From Duncaniella sp. (lineage in GTDB: Bacteria > Bacteroidota > Bacteroidia > Bacteroidales > Muribaculaceae), in assembly GCA_029060405.1 (NCBI GenBank), contig JAIDUB010000115.1, positions 1 through 40,824 on the forward strand: DNA of 40,824 nucleotides, given 5' to 3'. This document shows, piece by piece, positions 23,839 to 32,218 of this stretch. Every line of letters begins with the position of its first letter. The stretch's first letter is position 1. The notes under the pieces are model-generated. The model was not told the DNA's origin, made no database searches, and worked only from the letters and a program-made list of their open reading frames with translations. Both the position numbers and the translations under genes were made by a program.

Positions 23839-24300
23839 TTAAATATTATCTTTACTTGCGCAGTGTCTTGTGTATAAGATGTATCCCACGACTAAAATAA
23901 CCATTGGAAGTAAATTTAGTAACAGAAAAATAGCCCACCATTCTTCTGCTGAATCATTTATGATCAAAAAGATAGCGCCAATAATTATCGAGACATTATA
24001 AATAATACCAATGATGATTGCAGAAAAATAATCGTAATATTTGGATATACTTTTATTCCATTCTTGAGCAATATATAGAATAGATGACTGCAACAATGCA
24101 ATAATAAGTATTTCATATGCCATGGCAAAAATTACGGCACATATAATTATAAAAATTATTGCTACACCTGTAAAATCCCATCCCTGCTGAGGAACGGGTA
24201 CATTGCCAAATATTGCGAATATTATGGGTATCAGAAACAGTGAAAAACTACTGCATAAATAACCAATAATTGAACGACCGTATATAGAAAGAAAACTCAT
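23839..24300 (-). CDS. Orphan AT-rich membrane protein
   Basis: The 153-residue product has four hydrophobic segments: about 12-30, 44-74, 90-112 and 120-143. It is probably an inner-membrane protein. Family not recognised. It is strongly AT-rich between GC-rich neighbours and is followed by the same 'head' plus hairpin repeat as the genes at 595 and 4218, so it looks like a single cassette of the same kind. Small polytopic proteins are common as immunity factors against pore-forming toxins, but no toxin is present. That role is inference. The 180 bases upstream hold no RHS-like stub. Confidence 0.65.
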   Translation of the reverse strand: MSFLSIYGRSIIGYLCSSFSLFLIPIIFAIFGNVPVPQQGWDFTGVAIIFIIICAVIFAMAYEILIIALLQSSILYIAQEWNKSISKYYDYFSAIIIGIIYNVSIIIGAIFLIINDSAEEWWAIFLLLNLLPMVILVVGYILYTRHCASKDNI

Positions 24301-24412
24301 GCGCCTTTAAAATATTGCTTAATAAAACATTTTTCAAACATTTTTCAACCCAACATAGTGAATAAATTTCTTCTCTGCTCAGTTGTGGTTATCTCGCTGA
24401 GGATTAAGCCTC

Positions 24413-24460
24413 TGCGCACGTGAAACATCGCGAAGCGATGGCCCTGCATCGGAGGCGGTG
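24413..24460 (-). repeat. Degenerate fragment of the composite repeat
   Basis: On the minus strand GCCTCCGATGCAGGGCCATC, then GCTTCGCGATGTTTCACGTG, follows the repeat's GCCTCTGATGTAGGGA and GGTGCTTCGCACCGTTTC block with several changes. It lies just downstream of the GH28 gene and may act as its terminator hairpin. Confidence 0.45.
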
Positions 24461-24479
24461 GCCAGAGATGGTATCGGGG

Positions 24480-25811
24480 TTACTCGGGATTTTCGAGGAG
24501 GGTGAGGGTGCAGTTGGTGACGGTGCAGCCGTTGATGTGGGAGGTGTCAAATGTTGTGTCGGGCGACGTGGCTGTGATGTCGGCGAATGTGAAGTCGCGC
24601 AGGGTGTAGAAGTCGCCGGCTTTGTCTTTGTAGAAGTTGCGGGTGCAGTGGAGGTCGCCGTTGCGGAATGTGACGTTGATAACTCCCGAGGGTGGCATGG
24701 GGTCGCGGTCGACTTTGTCGAAAAATTGTGTCCATGTCTGCACCTCCACGGCGTTGCGCACGGTGCCGGTGGCTCCGTCGACAAGCACGTTTCGGTATTG
24801 CTGCGGGGTATCGGGGCGCATCTTGAAGAGCAGCACATGGTAAGTGCCGTCAAATGTGCAGTCGCGCATTATCACATTGGAGCAGTCCCACGCCTCGCTG
24901 CCGAATGTCACGCCTGCGTTGGTCTTGCCGAAGTGGCAGCGGTCGACTATCACGCGGGCCACAGGTCCGTTGGATGGAATAGTGTCGACATAGGTGCCTT
25001 TTCCGCCTTTGAGACACACGCCGTCGTCGTTGACGTTCATGTAGCATTGGCTCACGAGTATGTCGGAGCAGGCGTCGAGATCTATGGCGTCGGTGCTGGG
25101 GCCTTTGGGGTAGCCGTCGGTGGGCGCGAGGATAGTCACACCGAGGTATTTGATATGGTCGCAGCGGTAGAGGTGGTTGGTCCAGAAGCCCGAGTTGACC
25201 ATGCTGATGCCCTGCACTGTCACACCCGACGAGTTGGATACGTAGAGCATGCGCGGACGCAATGCCTCGAGGTTGGTGCACTTGCGGTTGACGCGGCGGC
25301 GCAGCCAGAATTCATCGTAAAACCGGTGTCCGTTGCCGTCGATGGTGCCTTGGCCGGTGATGGTGAAGCCGTCGACCCCGTCGGCATTGATGAGTGCGGC
25401 GAAATAGTCGAGTGTCTGACCTTCGAGTCGGGTCTTGACAATCTCGTAGTGGGTTATGGCGTCAGATCCTTTAAGCTTGGCGCCACGCTGCAGGTGCAGG
25501 TGCGTGCCGGGCTTGAAAAAGAGCGAACCGGTGAGAAACGTGCCTTCGGGCACCACGATAACACCTCCGCCGTTTTCGGCGGCGAGGTCTATCACCTGCT
25601 GGATAGCCGAGGTCTGTATGATGGTGGAGTCAGCGGCGGTAACGCCATGGTCGGTGATGACGTATTGCGTTCCGAGCGATTCGAGCGATGGAGCTGACGT
25701 GTCGTTAAACCACGGGTCGACGGCTGAGCCGTCGGGGAAAGTGGTGAACTGGGCGCTAAGCGCCGATGCCGTGGCTAAAGCGGCTATGCAGAGTGTGTAG
25801 CGTAGTTTCAT
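24480..25811 (-). CDS. GH28-family pectinase (polygalacturonase-like)
   Basis: The 443-residue product has a signal peptide (cleavage near ALSA, residue 20) and a right-handed beta-helix of glycoside hydrolase family 28. Acidic catalytic residues fit Asp241 in PSTDAIDLDAC and Asp262/Asp263 in VNDDGVCLKGG. The basic pair fits Lys330 and Arg332 in LLFKMRPD. The block that is normally GHGxSxGSE reads KTNAGVTFGSE, so the usual histidine seems to be missing; this may point to an altered specificity such as rhamnogalacturonan or substituted galacturonan. No sorting domain is visible at the C-terminus, so a periplasmic location is likely. The manC-like gene lies 54 bases upstream on the same strand. 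Confidence 0.88.
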   Translation of the reverse strand: MKLRYTLCIAALATASALSAQFTTFPDGSAVDPWFNDTSAPSLESLGTQYVITDHGVTAADSTIIQTSAIQQVIDLAAENGGGVIVVPEGTFLTGSLFFKPGTHLHLQRGAKLKGSDAITHYEIVKTRLEGQTLDYFAALINADGVDGFTITGQGTIDGNGHRFYDEFWLRRRVNRKCTNLEALRPRMLYVSNSSGVTVQGISMVNSGFWTNHLYRCDHIKYLGVTILAPTDGYPKGPSTDAIDLDACSDILVSQCYMNVNDDGVCLKGGKGTYVDTIPSNGPVARVIVDRCHFGKTNAGVTFGSEAWDCSNVIMRDCTFDGTYHVLLFKMRPDTPQQYRNVLVDGATGTVRNAVEVQTWTQFFDKVDRDPMPPSGVINVTFRNGDLHCTRNFYKDKAGDFYTLRDFTFADITATSPDTTFDTSHINGCTVTNCTLTLLENPE

Positions 25812-25865
25812 GATAATAAATTGGCGGAAGCCGTATGCTCCCGCCTATATTGAATGAGTTGATAA

Positions 25866-26948
25866 TCAGAGGAATTTTTCGCCGTAAGCTATCTTGGCGT
25901 CGTTGACCATGAGCTTTATGCGCTGCTCCTCGCTCTTGGGGCATATCAGGAGCACGTCGCCCGAGTCGGCTATGATATAGTCGTTGAGACCCTTTACCAC
26001 CACAAGTTTGTCGCCGTTGACGGCAAAGATGTTACCTGTAGATTCATAGGCGAGCACGCGGCAGTTTTGTGTCACGTTGGCGGCCTGATTCTTGGGTGAA
26101 TTATCGTAGAGTGCGCTCCAAGTTCCAAGGTCGTTCCAGCCGAACGATACCCTCTGCACGTATACATTCGAAGCTTTCTCCATCACGGCGTAGTCTATCG
26201 ATATGGCGGGACAAGACTGGAAATTCTGCTCTATCCACGCCTTTTCGCCGTCAGTGCCGAATGCCGACGCACCCTGCTCAAACGAAGCGTGCAGGTCAGG
26301 CGCATGCTTTTCGAGAGCCGAGAGTATGGCCGAAGCGCTCCAGAGGAAAATGCCTGAGTTCCACACAAACTCGCCCGATTCCAGAAACACCTTTGCCAGC
26401 TCGAGGTCAGGTTTCTCGGTGAAAGTCTTTACGCGCGATATGGTTTCGGTGACAGGTTCGCCCACCTGTATGTAGCCGTAGCCGGTCTCGGGGCGCACCG
26501 GGTCAATGCCGAAAGTGAGCAGCGAATCGGTAGCCTCCACGAATTCAAATCCCGTGAGCACGCACTTCTCGAATATGCTCTCGCGGGTGATGAGATGGTC
26601 GCTCGGCGTCACTATCATCGATGCCTGCGGGTCGCGCGAGGCTATGTGGCGAGCTGCCCACGCGATACACGGAGCGGTGTTGCGGCGGGCAGGTTCGAGC
26701 AGGATATTTTCCTTGCGTATTTCAGGGAGCTGCTCGGCCACGAGGGGAGCGTAGCGGGCGTTGGTGACGATGATTATATTTTCCTTGGGCACTATAGGGA
26801 GAATGCGGTCATACGACATCTGGAGCAGCGAACGGCCCGTACCGAAAAAGTCGATGAACTGCTTGGGGCGGTCTTCACGGCTGTAGGGCCAGAAGCGGCT
26901 GCCTACACCGCCGCACATTATCACACAATAGCGATGGGATGTGGACAT
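25866..26948 (-). CDS. manC: Mannose-1-phosphate guanylyltransferase
   Basis: The 360-residue product makes GDP-mannose from mannose-1-phosphate and GTP in the cytosol, for capsule, O-antigen or glycoprotein sugars. It shows the nucleotidyltransferase signature MCGGVGSRFWPYSREDRPKQ at residues 11-30, the metal-binding VTPSDHLI, ETGYGYI, and FVWNSGIFLW. The length matches the single-domain form, without the phosphomannose isomerase domain of fused ManC/AlgA. It is 54 bases from the GH28 gene and about 120 bases after the symporter gene; no clear regulatory link is seen. Confidence 0.92.
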   Translation of the reverse strand: MSTSHRYCVIMCGGVGSRFWPYSREDRPKQFIDFFGTGRSLLQMSYDRILPIVPKENIIIVTNARYAPLVAEQLPEIRKENILLEPARRNTAPCIAWAARHIASRDPQASMIVTPSDHLITRESIFEKCVLTGFEFVEATDSLLTFGIDPVRPETGYGYIQVGEPVTETISRVKTFTEKPDLELAKVFLESGEFVWNSGIFLWSASAILSALEKHAPDLHASFEQGASAFGTDGEKAWIEQNFQSCPAISIDYAVMEKASNVYVQRVSFGWNDLGTWSALYDNSPKNQAANVTQNCRVLAYESTGNIFAVNGDKLVVVKGLNDYIIADSGDVLLICPKSEEQRIKLMVNDAKIAYGEKFL

Positions 26949-27068
26949 AATATGGGATAGATTTAAGTTGTAGTAAATTTACAGGGCTAAATTTACGATA
27001 TTTTTTTGAGAAAAAAGCTATCAAGCGCTGAAAATATAGCTAAAATGGCTATTGCAGTTCCTCGGTTG

Positions 27069-28442
27069 CTATTTCCCGAAATGGGCGCGGGTGGCGGCGC
27101 GCACGTGGCGGCGCAGAAGGATGAGCGTGATCATGGTGGGAAATGCCATGAGGGCGTAGAAAAGGTCGCACAGGCTCACGGCAACACCGAGAGGTATCAC
27201 CGCAAATACCACGAGGGTGAGGATAAACACGAGCGTATAGTGGCGTGCTCTCCGCTCGCCCACGAGATATGCCGCGCAGCGGGTGCCGTAGAATGAGTAG
27301 CTGAACATCGACGACATGGCGAAGCACAGCACCACGGCCATAAGCAGGTATTGCCCCATGGGTATAGCCTCGCCAAACGCGCGGGTGGCTATCTCAAGCC
27401 CTTTCACTCCCTCGCCCGAGAAATCGCCGCAGAGCAGCAGGGCAAGTGCGGTGAGCGTGCACACGAGCCCGGAATCGATGCTGGGCCCGAGCATGGCTAT
27501 AAGTCCCTCGCGCACGGGTTCTTTGCCTGCCGACGAGCCGTGCATTATGGTGGCCGTGCCCACTCCGGCATCGTTGACGAGCGCTGCGCGGCGCGCGCCT
27601 ATCACGGCGATACCGGCAAGCGCGCCTATCCCGGCGCGGAAATTGAATGCTTCGGTGAATATCGAGCCTATTGCCGCCGGTACTTCGGGCAGGCGGGTGA
27701 TGATGATATAGAGCACCATGAGGAAGTAGATCGTCACCATCGCGGGCACGAGCCATGTGGCAACGGATGCAATGCGGCGTATGCCGCCGAGCACCACCGC
27801 TGCCACCACAGCAGCAATGGCTATGCCGCACATGAGCCTGAACACCGCCACGTGGCTGAGTCCCGAGAGTGCAGCCACTGAGGTGATGGCGGTCGACGAA
27901 GCGAGTCCTTCGGGGGTGGTGAATGTGGCGGTGAGCGCTTCGGTGAGCTGGTTGGCGTTCATGATGCAGAGCGTGCCGAAGAGACCTGCCACGGCAAACG
28001 TCACCGCCATCCAGTGCCATCGCGGTCCCAGAGCCTTGTCGATTATGTGCATTGTGCCTCCTACGGGTCGCCCGTCGGTGCCAGTGGCTCGGTAACGGGT
28101 GGTGAGCACACCCTCATGGTATTTTGTCGACATGCCCACTATGGCGCTTACCCACATCCAGAATATCGCGCCCGGGCCGCCCATTACTATGGCGATAGCC
28201 ACGCCCGCGATGTTTCCCATACCCACGGTGGCCGCCACAACCGACGCCAGTGCCTGAACCGACGATATTTCATCGCGCCCGTCGGCCTGCTGCTTGCGGC
28301 GCAGCTCGGCCAGAGCGTGGCGGAAATATCGCAGCGGAACCATTCCGGTATAGAAAAAAAGGAACAATCCGCCCCCTATCAGTAAGAAGAAGAGCGGATA
28401 GCCACATATCGTATCGGCTATGGCCGTGATGGAGCCTGCCAT
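27069..28442 (-). CDS. AGCS-family amino acid:sodium symporter
   Basis: The 457-residue product is a polytopic inner-membrane protein of the alanine/glycine:cation symporter family, with about 10-11 hydrophobic segments. The family signature is visible in SVVAATVGMGNIAGVAIAIV and GGPGAIFWMWVSAIVGMSTK, then YHEGVLTTRYR. It should import small neutral amino acids with sodium. The ATG at 28442 (MAGSITAIADT) fits the family start better than the upstream in-frame ATG at 28472, which would overlap the gldN gene by 23 bases. Even so, it starts only 7 bases after the gldN stop and may be read from the secretion operon. Confidence 0.88.
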   Translation of the reverse strand: MAGSITAIADTICGYPLFFLLIGGGLFLFFYTGMVPLRYFRHALAELRRKQQADGRDEISSVQALASVVAATVGMGNIAGVAIAIVMGGPGAIFWMWVSAIVGMSTKYHEGVLTTRYRATGTDGRPVGGTMHIIDKALGPRWHWMAVTFAVAGLFGTLCIMNANQLTEALTATFTTPEGLASSTAITSVAALSGLSHVAVFRLMCGIAIAAVVAAVVLGGIRRIASVATWLVPAMVTIYFLMVLYIIITRLPEVPAAIGSIFTEAFNFRAGIGALAGIAVIGARRAALVNDAGVGTATIMHGSSAGKEPVREGLIAMLGPSIDSGLVCTLTALALLLCGDFSGEGVKGLEIATRAFGEAIPMGQYLLMAVVLCFAMSSMFSYSFYGTRCAAYLVGERRARHYTLVFILTLVVFAVIPLGVAVSLCDLFYALMAFPTMITLILLRRHVRAATRAHFGK

Positions 28443-28449
28443 AAAAATT

Positions 28450-29604
28450 TCAGCGCTTGCGGTTGCGCACACTGCGTGCGGCCGACGATGAAGTCGACTT
28501 GGGTTTGGTAGTCTTGGGCTTTGAAGCCTTGACCGGCTTGGCCGCCGAGGTGCTATCCTTGGAGCCGCGCTTTGACTTCACGGCGCGCGACGAGCGCGTG
28601 GATGCACGCGGCGCGGGCTTGTCTACACTCGTTGAGTCGGCTGCGGCGGCAGCCAGAGCCTCGGCTTCCTCGCGGGCTTCGCGGCGTGCGCGGAGCTCGG
28701 CGAGAGAGGGCACCCACAGTTTTTCCTCAAATGTATCGAGGCGGTGCTGAATGCTGTCCTGAGCGTGCTTGAGCTCCTCGGGAGTCTGGTGCATCTGCAT
28801 GAGCGACTTGTTTTTCAAGTTGCGGGTCTTGTAGATTTCACCGTCGTAGAGGCCGAGCTGGAAGAAATCGTCGTAGGTGCAGGTGGCGAGGTTGTTATCA
28901 TCGTCCACGAAGATATTCTGAGTGGAGAGATAGGGGCGGAGGTCATCGTATTTCACCCAGAACATGGGATATTTCACAGCCTCCCCGCCGAAGTCGCCCG
29001 AGCGGTGGAGCACGGGGCAGATGGCCTCGATGCGGGTGCGCATGCGGTTGGACCGCTTGTCAAATTCCCATTTCTCGATGATGTAATATGACAGCACCTC
29101 GGTCGACGGTACATCCGACGGATCTATCTCATATTTCGGCCGCTTCTCGGTCGAACCCTTGGCTTGGGTGTAGAGTATGTGGAAGCGGTCAAACATATCG
29201 GCTACGTTGACCTTGTAGGTGTCGGTGAACATCTCCCGGCCGTCGAGATACTCATATCCGTCGAGCTGTCCGGCAGCCACAAGGTTGAGTATGATGCGAA
29301 ACAGGTTGTCCTGTCCCTCGATGTGCTCGTCGGGGAAATATAGCGCGCCGTTGGCATCTTTGGTCAGGTCGAGCTGGCGGTACATCACGCGCATCCACTG
29401 GAGCTCGGAATCGCTTACGGGTTCATCTTCATAGAAGGCCTGCATGCGCTGCGTCACCCCGGTCTTGTCGGTGGCAGCGTCGCGGTCGCGGGGTGAATTG
29501 CGTTTTACGACCGACGATGAGCTTGCGTCCTGAGCCGAGGCTGCTGAAGCCGAGAGAGCGAAGAGGGCGGCAACTATGAGCGTGTATCGGATGATAAGTT
29601 TCAT
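28450..29604 (-). CDS. gldN: T9SS periplasmic protein GldN/PorN
   Basis: The 384-residue product has a signal peptide (about 1-24) and the GldN/PorN core (about 50-300), with YEDEPVSDSELQWMRVMYRQ, the LYFPDEHIEGQDNLFRII block and a conserved VKYPMFWVKYDDLRPYL. GldN binds GldK and GldM to form the periplasmic ring and shaft of the type IX machine. The last 80 or so residues are a low-complexity Lys/Ser/Ala/Arg tail (for example KASKPKTTKPKSTSSSA), which looks longer and more basic than in most homologues I recall. It is the last core T9SS gene here, 30 bases after gldM. Confidence 0.93.
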   Translation of the reverse strand: MKLIIRYTLIVAALFALSASAASAQDASSSSVVKRNSPRDRDAATDKTGVTQRMQAFYEDEPVSDSELQWMRVMYRQLDLTKDANGALYFPDEHIEGQDNLFRIILNLVAAGQLDGYEYLDGREMFTDTYKVNVADMFDRFHILYTQAKGSTEKRPKYEIDPSDVPSTEVLSYYIIEKWEFDKRSNRMRTRIEAICPVLHRSGDFGGEAVKYPMFWVKYDDLRPYLSTQNIFVDDDNNLATCTYDDFFQLGLYDGEIYKTRNLKNKSLMQMHQTPEELKHAQDSIQHRLDTFEEKLWVPSLAELRARREAREEAEALAAAAADSTSVDKPAPRASTRSSRAVKSKRGSKDSTSAAKPVKASKPKTTKPKSTSSSAARSVRNRKR

Positions 29605-29634
29605 TTCTTTATGGATGGGGATGAGTGATATTGC

Positions 29635-31200
29635 TTAGTTTACGATTACTTCCACCGGGTTGAGCAGGCGCTCGACACCGTCGGGGCCTAAGGCGCGGAT
29701 GCGGGATATGTAGAAGCGTTTGCCGCGCGAGAGTCGCTTGAAAGCGTCCTTCTGGCGCTGGGAGAACTGTGCGCCGTTTGACACCTCGGGTATTGCGTTG
29801 CCCATCTGGTCAAACGTCACGGTCTCGAATCCGAGCACCTTGAAGTCGATGTTGAGCATGTCATCGTCGATGGCCGCGTCGATACCCGGAGCGGCGAGAA
29901 GCGTGGTCTTGGAGAGGGGGCGTCCGCCCTTGTAGCGCTCGGGCTGGCCGTTGGAGCCGGTGAAGGATATGAATGCCACGGGATCGGGCAGCTTGCGCAC
30001 CCTGAAGGTAGAAGTGCTCACCGGGATATTGGAGCCGTCGATCGAGGCGGTCACGGTGATTACCGCATTGTCGCCTACCTTGTTGGGGCGGGCTATCCAC
30101 ACGTCGCCTTTGCGGGTCAATGTGCCGTTGGTCATGGTGGCGTTCACGCTCGACTGCGGGACGCCGGGCACCGATATCGACATGGGGTTGTCGATGCCGG
30201 CGTAGAGCACGTTCATCATCGTGGCCGAGACGGTGGCGGTGGGTTCCATCACCACGTAGCTCGACTGGAACGGGTGGCGTGTCGACGAGCCGTCGCCGTG
30301 GGTCACTTCGAGATAGCCCGAGTAGTCGAAAGTGCCGGTCGACGAAGTGCCCAACTCATACAGGCCGTGCTCGTTGTTGAGCTTGTTGCCGTTGATGAAT
30401 ATTTCGGGACGGGCGGTGGTGTCGACAGCCGCAAGCACTATGTTGGCCGAGTATTTGCTGCCGCGCATCACCATGCGCGACTGCGGGATGACGAAAGCGT
30501 TGAGCTCGTTGACGCGCACGTCGCCTGCGTCCACCGCCGCAAGAAGATTCGTCAGGGCCTCGCCCTCGGCGAAGCGTATATCGTTCTGCAGTTTGGTGAG
30601 CAGCGTCACGGCTGCCACTACGGGCTGGTTTTCAAATTTAGCCTCCTCCCATTCCTGAGCCACTACCGTGCCGGGGCGACGGAAAGGCGCGGTGGAGAGG
30701 GCGTCCTCGATTGAGGCGCGCTTAGTCGAGTCGGCCACGAGCGACACCACAAATGCGCGGTAGTCGTCGACAGCCTCGCGCAGCTGACGTCCGCCGTCGG
30801 CGCCGGGCGAGAGCATCACCACGGCCGCACTCTCGAGGTCGTCGCGGCGCTGTATGTCGGCGGGATCGCCGTCGGGACCGTCGGCCTCACGCACGATTTC
30901 GAGTTTCAGCGAGTCGACCATCGCATAGAGGCGGGCGGCACGGGAGCGCAGATGATCGGCGCGGTCGAGCCACGGGCGTCCCTTTTCAGGATTCTGGTCA
31001 GTGAAAGCCGAGAGTTGCGAATATATGGCGTCATTGCGGCGACCCACGCTGGCATTTGTGCGCGCCAGTCCGTCCTCGACCTGCACGAAGCCGTCGAGCA
31101 CGTCGCTCGATACGTTGAGGGCGAGCATGGCGGTGAGGACGATATACATGAGGTTTATCATCTTCTGCCTCGGTGAGAGCCTTACTATTGATTCTGCCAT
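29635..31200 (-). CDS. gldM: T9SS motor protein GldM/PorM
   Basis: The 521-residue product has one N-terminal membrane helix (about 14-32, INLMYIVLTAMLALNVSSDV) and a long periplasmic part. That part comprises a helical D1-like domain (about 35-220) and three beta domains ending in NPVEVIVN. GldM spans the periplasm and, with GldL, forms the proton-driven rotary motor of type IX secretion. The gene is 28 bases after gldL and 30 bases before gldN, as in other Bacteroidetes. The length is typical. Confidence 0.95.
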   Translation of the reverse strand: MAESIVRLSPRQKMINLMYIVLTAMLALNVSSDVLDGFVQVEDGLARTNASVGRRNDAIYSQLSAFTDQNPEKGRPWLDRADHLRSRAARLYAMVDSLKLEIVREADGPDGDPADIQRRDDLESAAVVMLSPGADGGRQLREAVDDYRAFVVSLVADSTKRASIEDALSTAPFRRPGTVVAQEWEEAKFENQPVVAAVTLLTKLQNDIRFAEGEALTNLLAAVDAGDVRVNELNAFVIPQSRMVMRGSKYSANIVLAAVDTTARPEIFINGNKLNNEHGLYELGTSSTGTFDYSGYLEVTHGDGSSTRHPFQSSYVVMEPTATVSATMMNVLYAGIDNPMSISVPGVPQSSVNATMTNGTLTRKGDVWIARPNKVGDNAVITVTASIDGSNIPVSTSTFRVRKLPDPVAFISFTGSNGQPERYKGGRPLSKTTLLAAPGIDAAIDDDMLNIDFKVLGFETVTFDQMGNAIPEVSNGAQFSQRQKDAFKRLSRGKRFYISRIRALGPDGVERLLNPVEVIVN

Positions 31201-31228
31201 GTGGGGAAAGTTTCTTTATGAGGGAAAA

Positions 31229-32179
31229 TTATTCGGCCGCGGGCGGCATAGCGCCGGGGCGGTACATATTGACGGTCATAGCCGAGATCATCTTCTCGTA
31301 GACCTGATTGAGCTGCTGCATGTTGCGTGCCATCTTATCGGTTTCCTCGCAGTAGCGGGCGCTCTGTGCGGCGCTCTTCTCATACATGTCGCGTATGTCC
31401 TTGATGCCGCGGTTCACGCGGTCGATGGCGTCGAGCTGCGAAGCCACGCTCTTGAGCTGGATTTCATAGATGGTGTTGAGGCCGCCGATGTTTCGGTTGA
31501 GGTCGTTCATCTGATTGATGTAGCCCGTGGAGTTGGCTGCGATGTCGGCCGAGTGCTCGGTTATGGCGGTGTAGCTCGCCAGCAGCGTGGAGCTTACCTG
31601 ATTGAGCGCTTCGGTGGTGGCGTGGAGGGTCTGCATCTGCGCGGCTATGGCCTGCATCTGCTCGAGATAGGCGGTGGTGGCATTGGAAAGCTCGGCCATC
31701 TTGGAGAGCTGGCGGGCAGCCTCGGTCATCGACGCGATGCTGTCGGATATCGCCTGCGAGTCCTCGTCGGAAAGGTGCAGAGGCGATGAATCCTTCACCA
31801 CTACGGCCTGAGAGTCGGCGGCGCTGCCGCCACCGGCTATCACCACGCCGCCCTGCATGTTGCCGCGAGCCAGAGGTGCGGGCGCTATGGGATTGCCTTC
31901 CTCGTCATATTCCAAGCTGCGCTTGTCGAGCTCGGGAAACACGTCCTCCCAGTGGTATTCCTTGGGCGGGCGGTCAAAGGCCGTGATGATAAACATCACT
32001 ACCTCCGTGCCCATACCTATACAGAGCAGGGCGTTGCCGCCGGGGAGGTGGAGAATCTTGAACAGCGCGCCCCATATCACGATTGCGGCGCCTATACTGT
32101 AGGCGAAGTTGAAGAGACGCTGGCCGCCCTCCCACGAGAGGAGCCGGTTGAGTTTTGACTTGATTATTTCTTTATCCAT
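31229..32179 (-). CDS. gldL: T9SS motor protein GldL/PorL
   Basis: The 316-residue product has two adjacent membrane helices (about 22-42 and 48-68), with FKILHLPGGN in the turn and an acidic residue (Glu in GMGTEVVMFI) inside the second helix, where the proton path is expected. The cytosolic remainder is largely coiled coil (about 150-300), rich in Gln, Ser and Ala (MAELSNATTAYLEQMQAIAA). GldL partners GldM in the inner-membrane motor. It lies between gldK and gldM in the standard order. Confidence 0.94.
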   Translation of the reverse strand: MDKEIIKSKLNRLLSWEGGQRLFNFAYSIGAAIVIWGALFKILHLPGGNALLCIGMGTEVVMFIITAFDRPPKEYHWEDVFPELDKRSLEYDEEGNPIAPAPLARGNMQGGVVIAGGGSAADSQAVVVKDSSPLHLSDEDSQAISDSIASMTEAARQLSKMAELSNATTAYLEQMQAIAAQMQTLHATTEALNQVSSTLLASYTAITEHSADIAANSTGYINQMNDLNRNIGGLNTIYEIQLKSVASQLDAIDRVNRGIKDIRDMYEKSAAQSARYCEETDKMARNMQQLNQVYEKMISAMTVNMYRPGAMPPAAE

Positions 32180-32218
32180 TGCGGGGGAAGTGACAGTGTG
32201 GTAGTGGTAAAAAGGTTG

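Noticed and set aside
24420-25697. 425-codon open frame on the plus strand
   Set aside because: It is fully antisense to the GH28 gene, whose motifs are clear. The predicted protein is Val/Gly/His-rich with no recognisable pattern.
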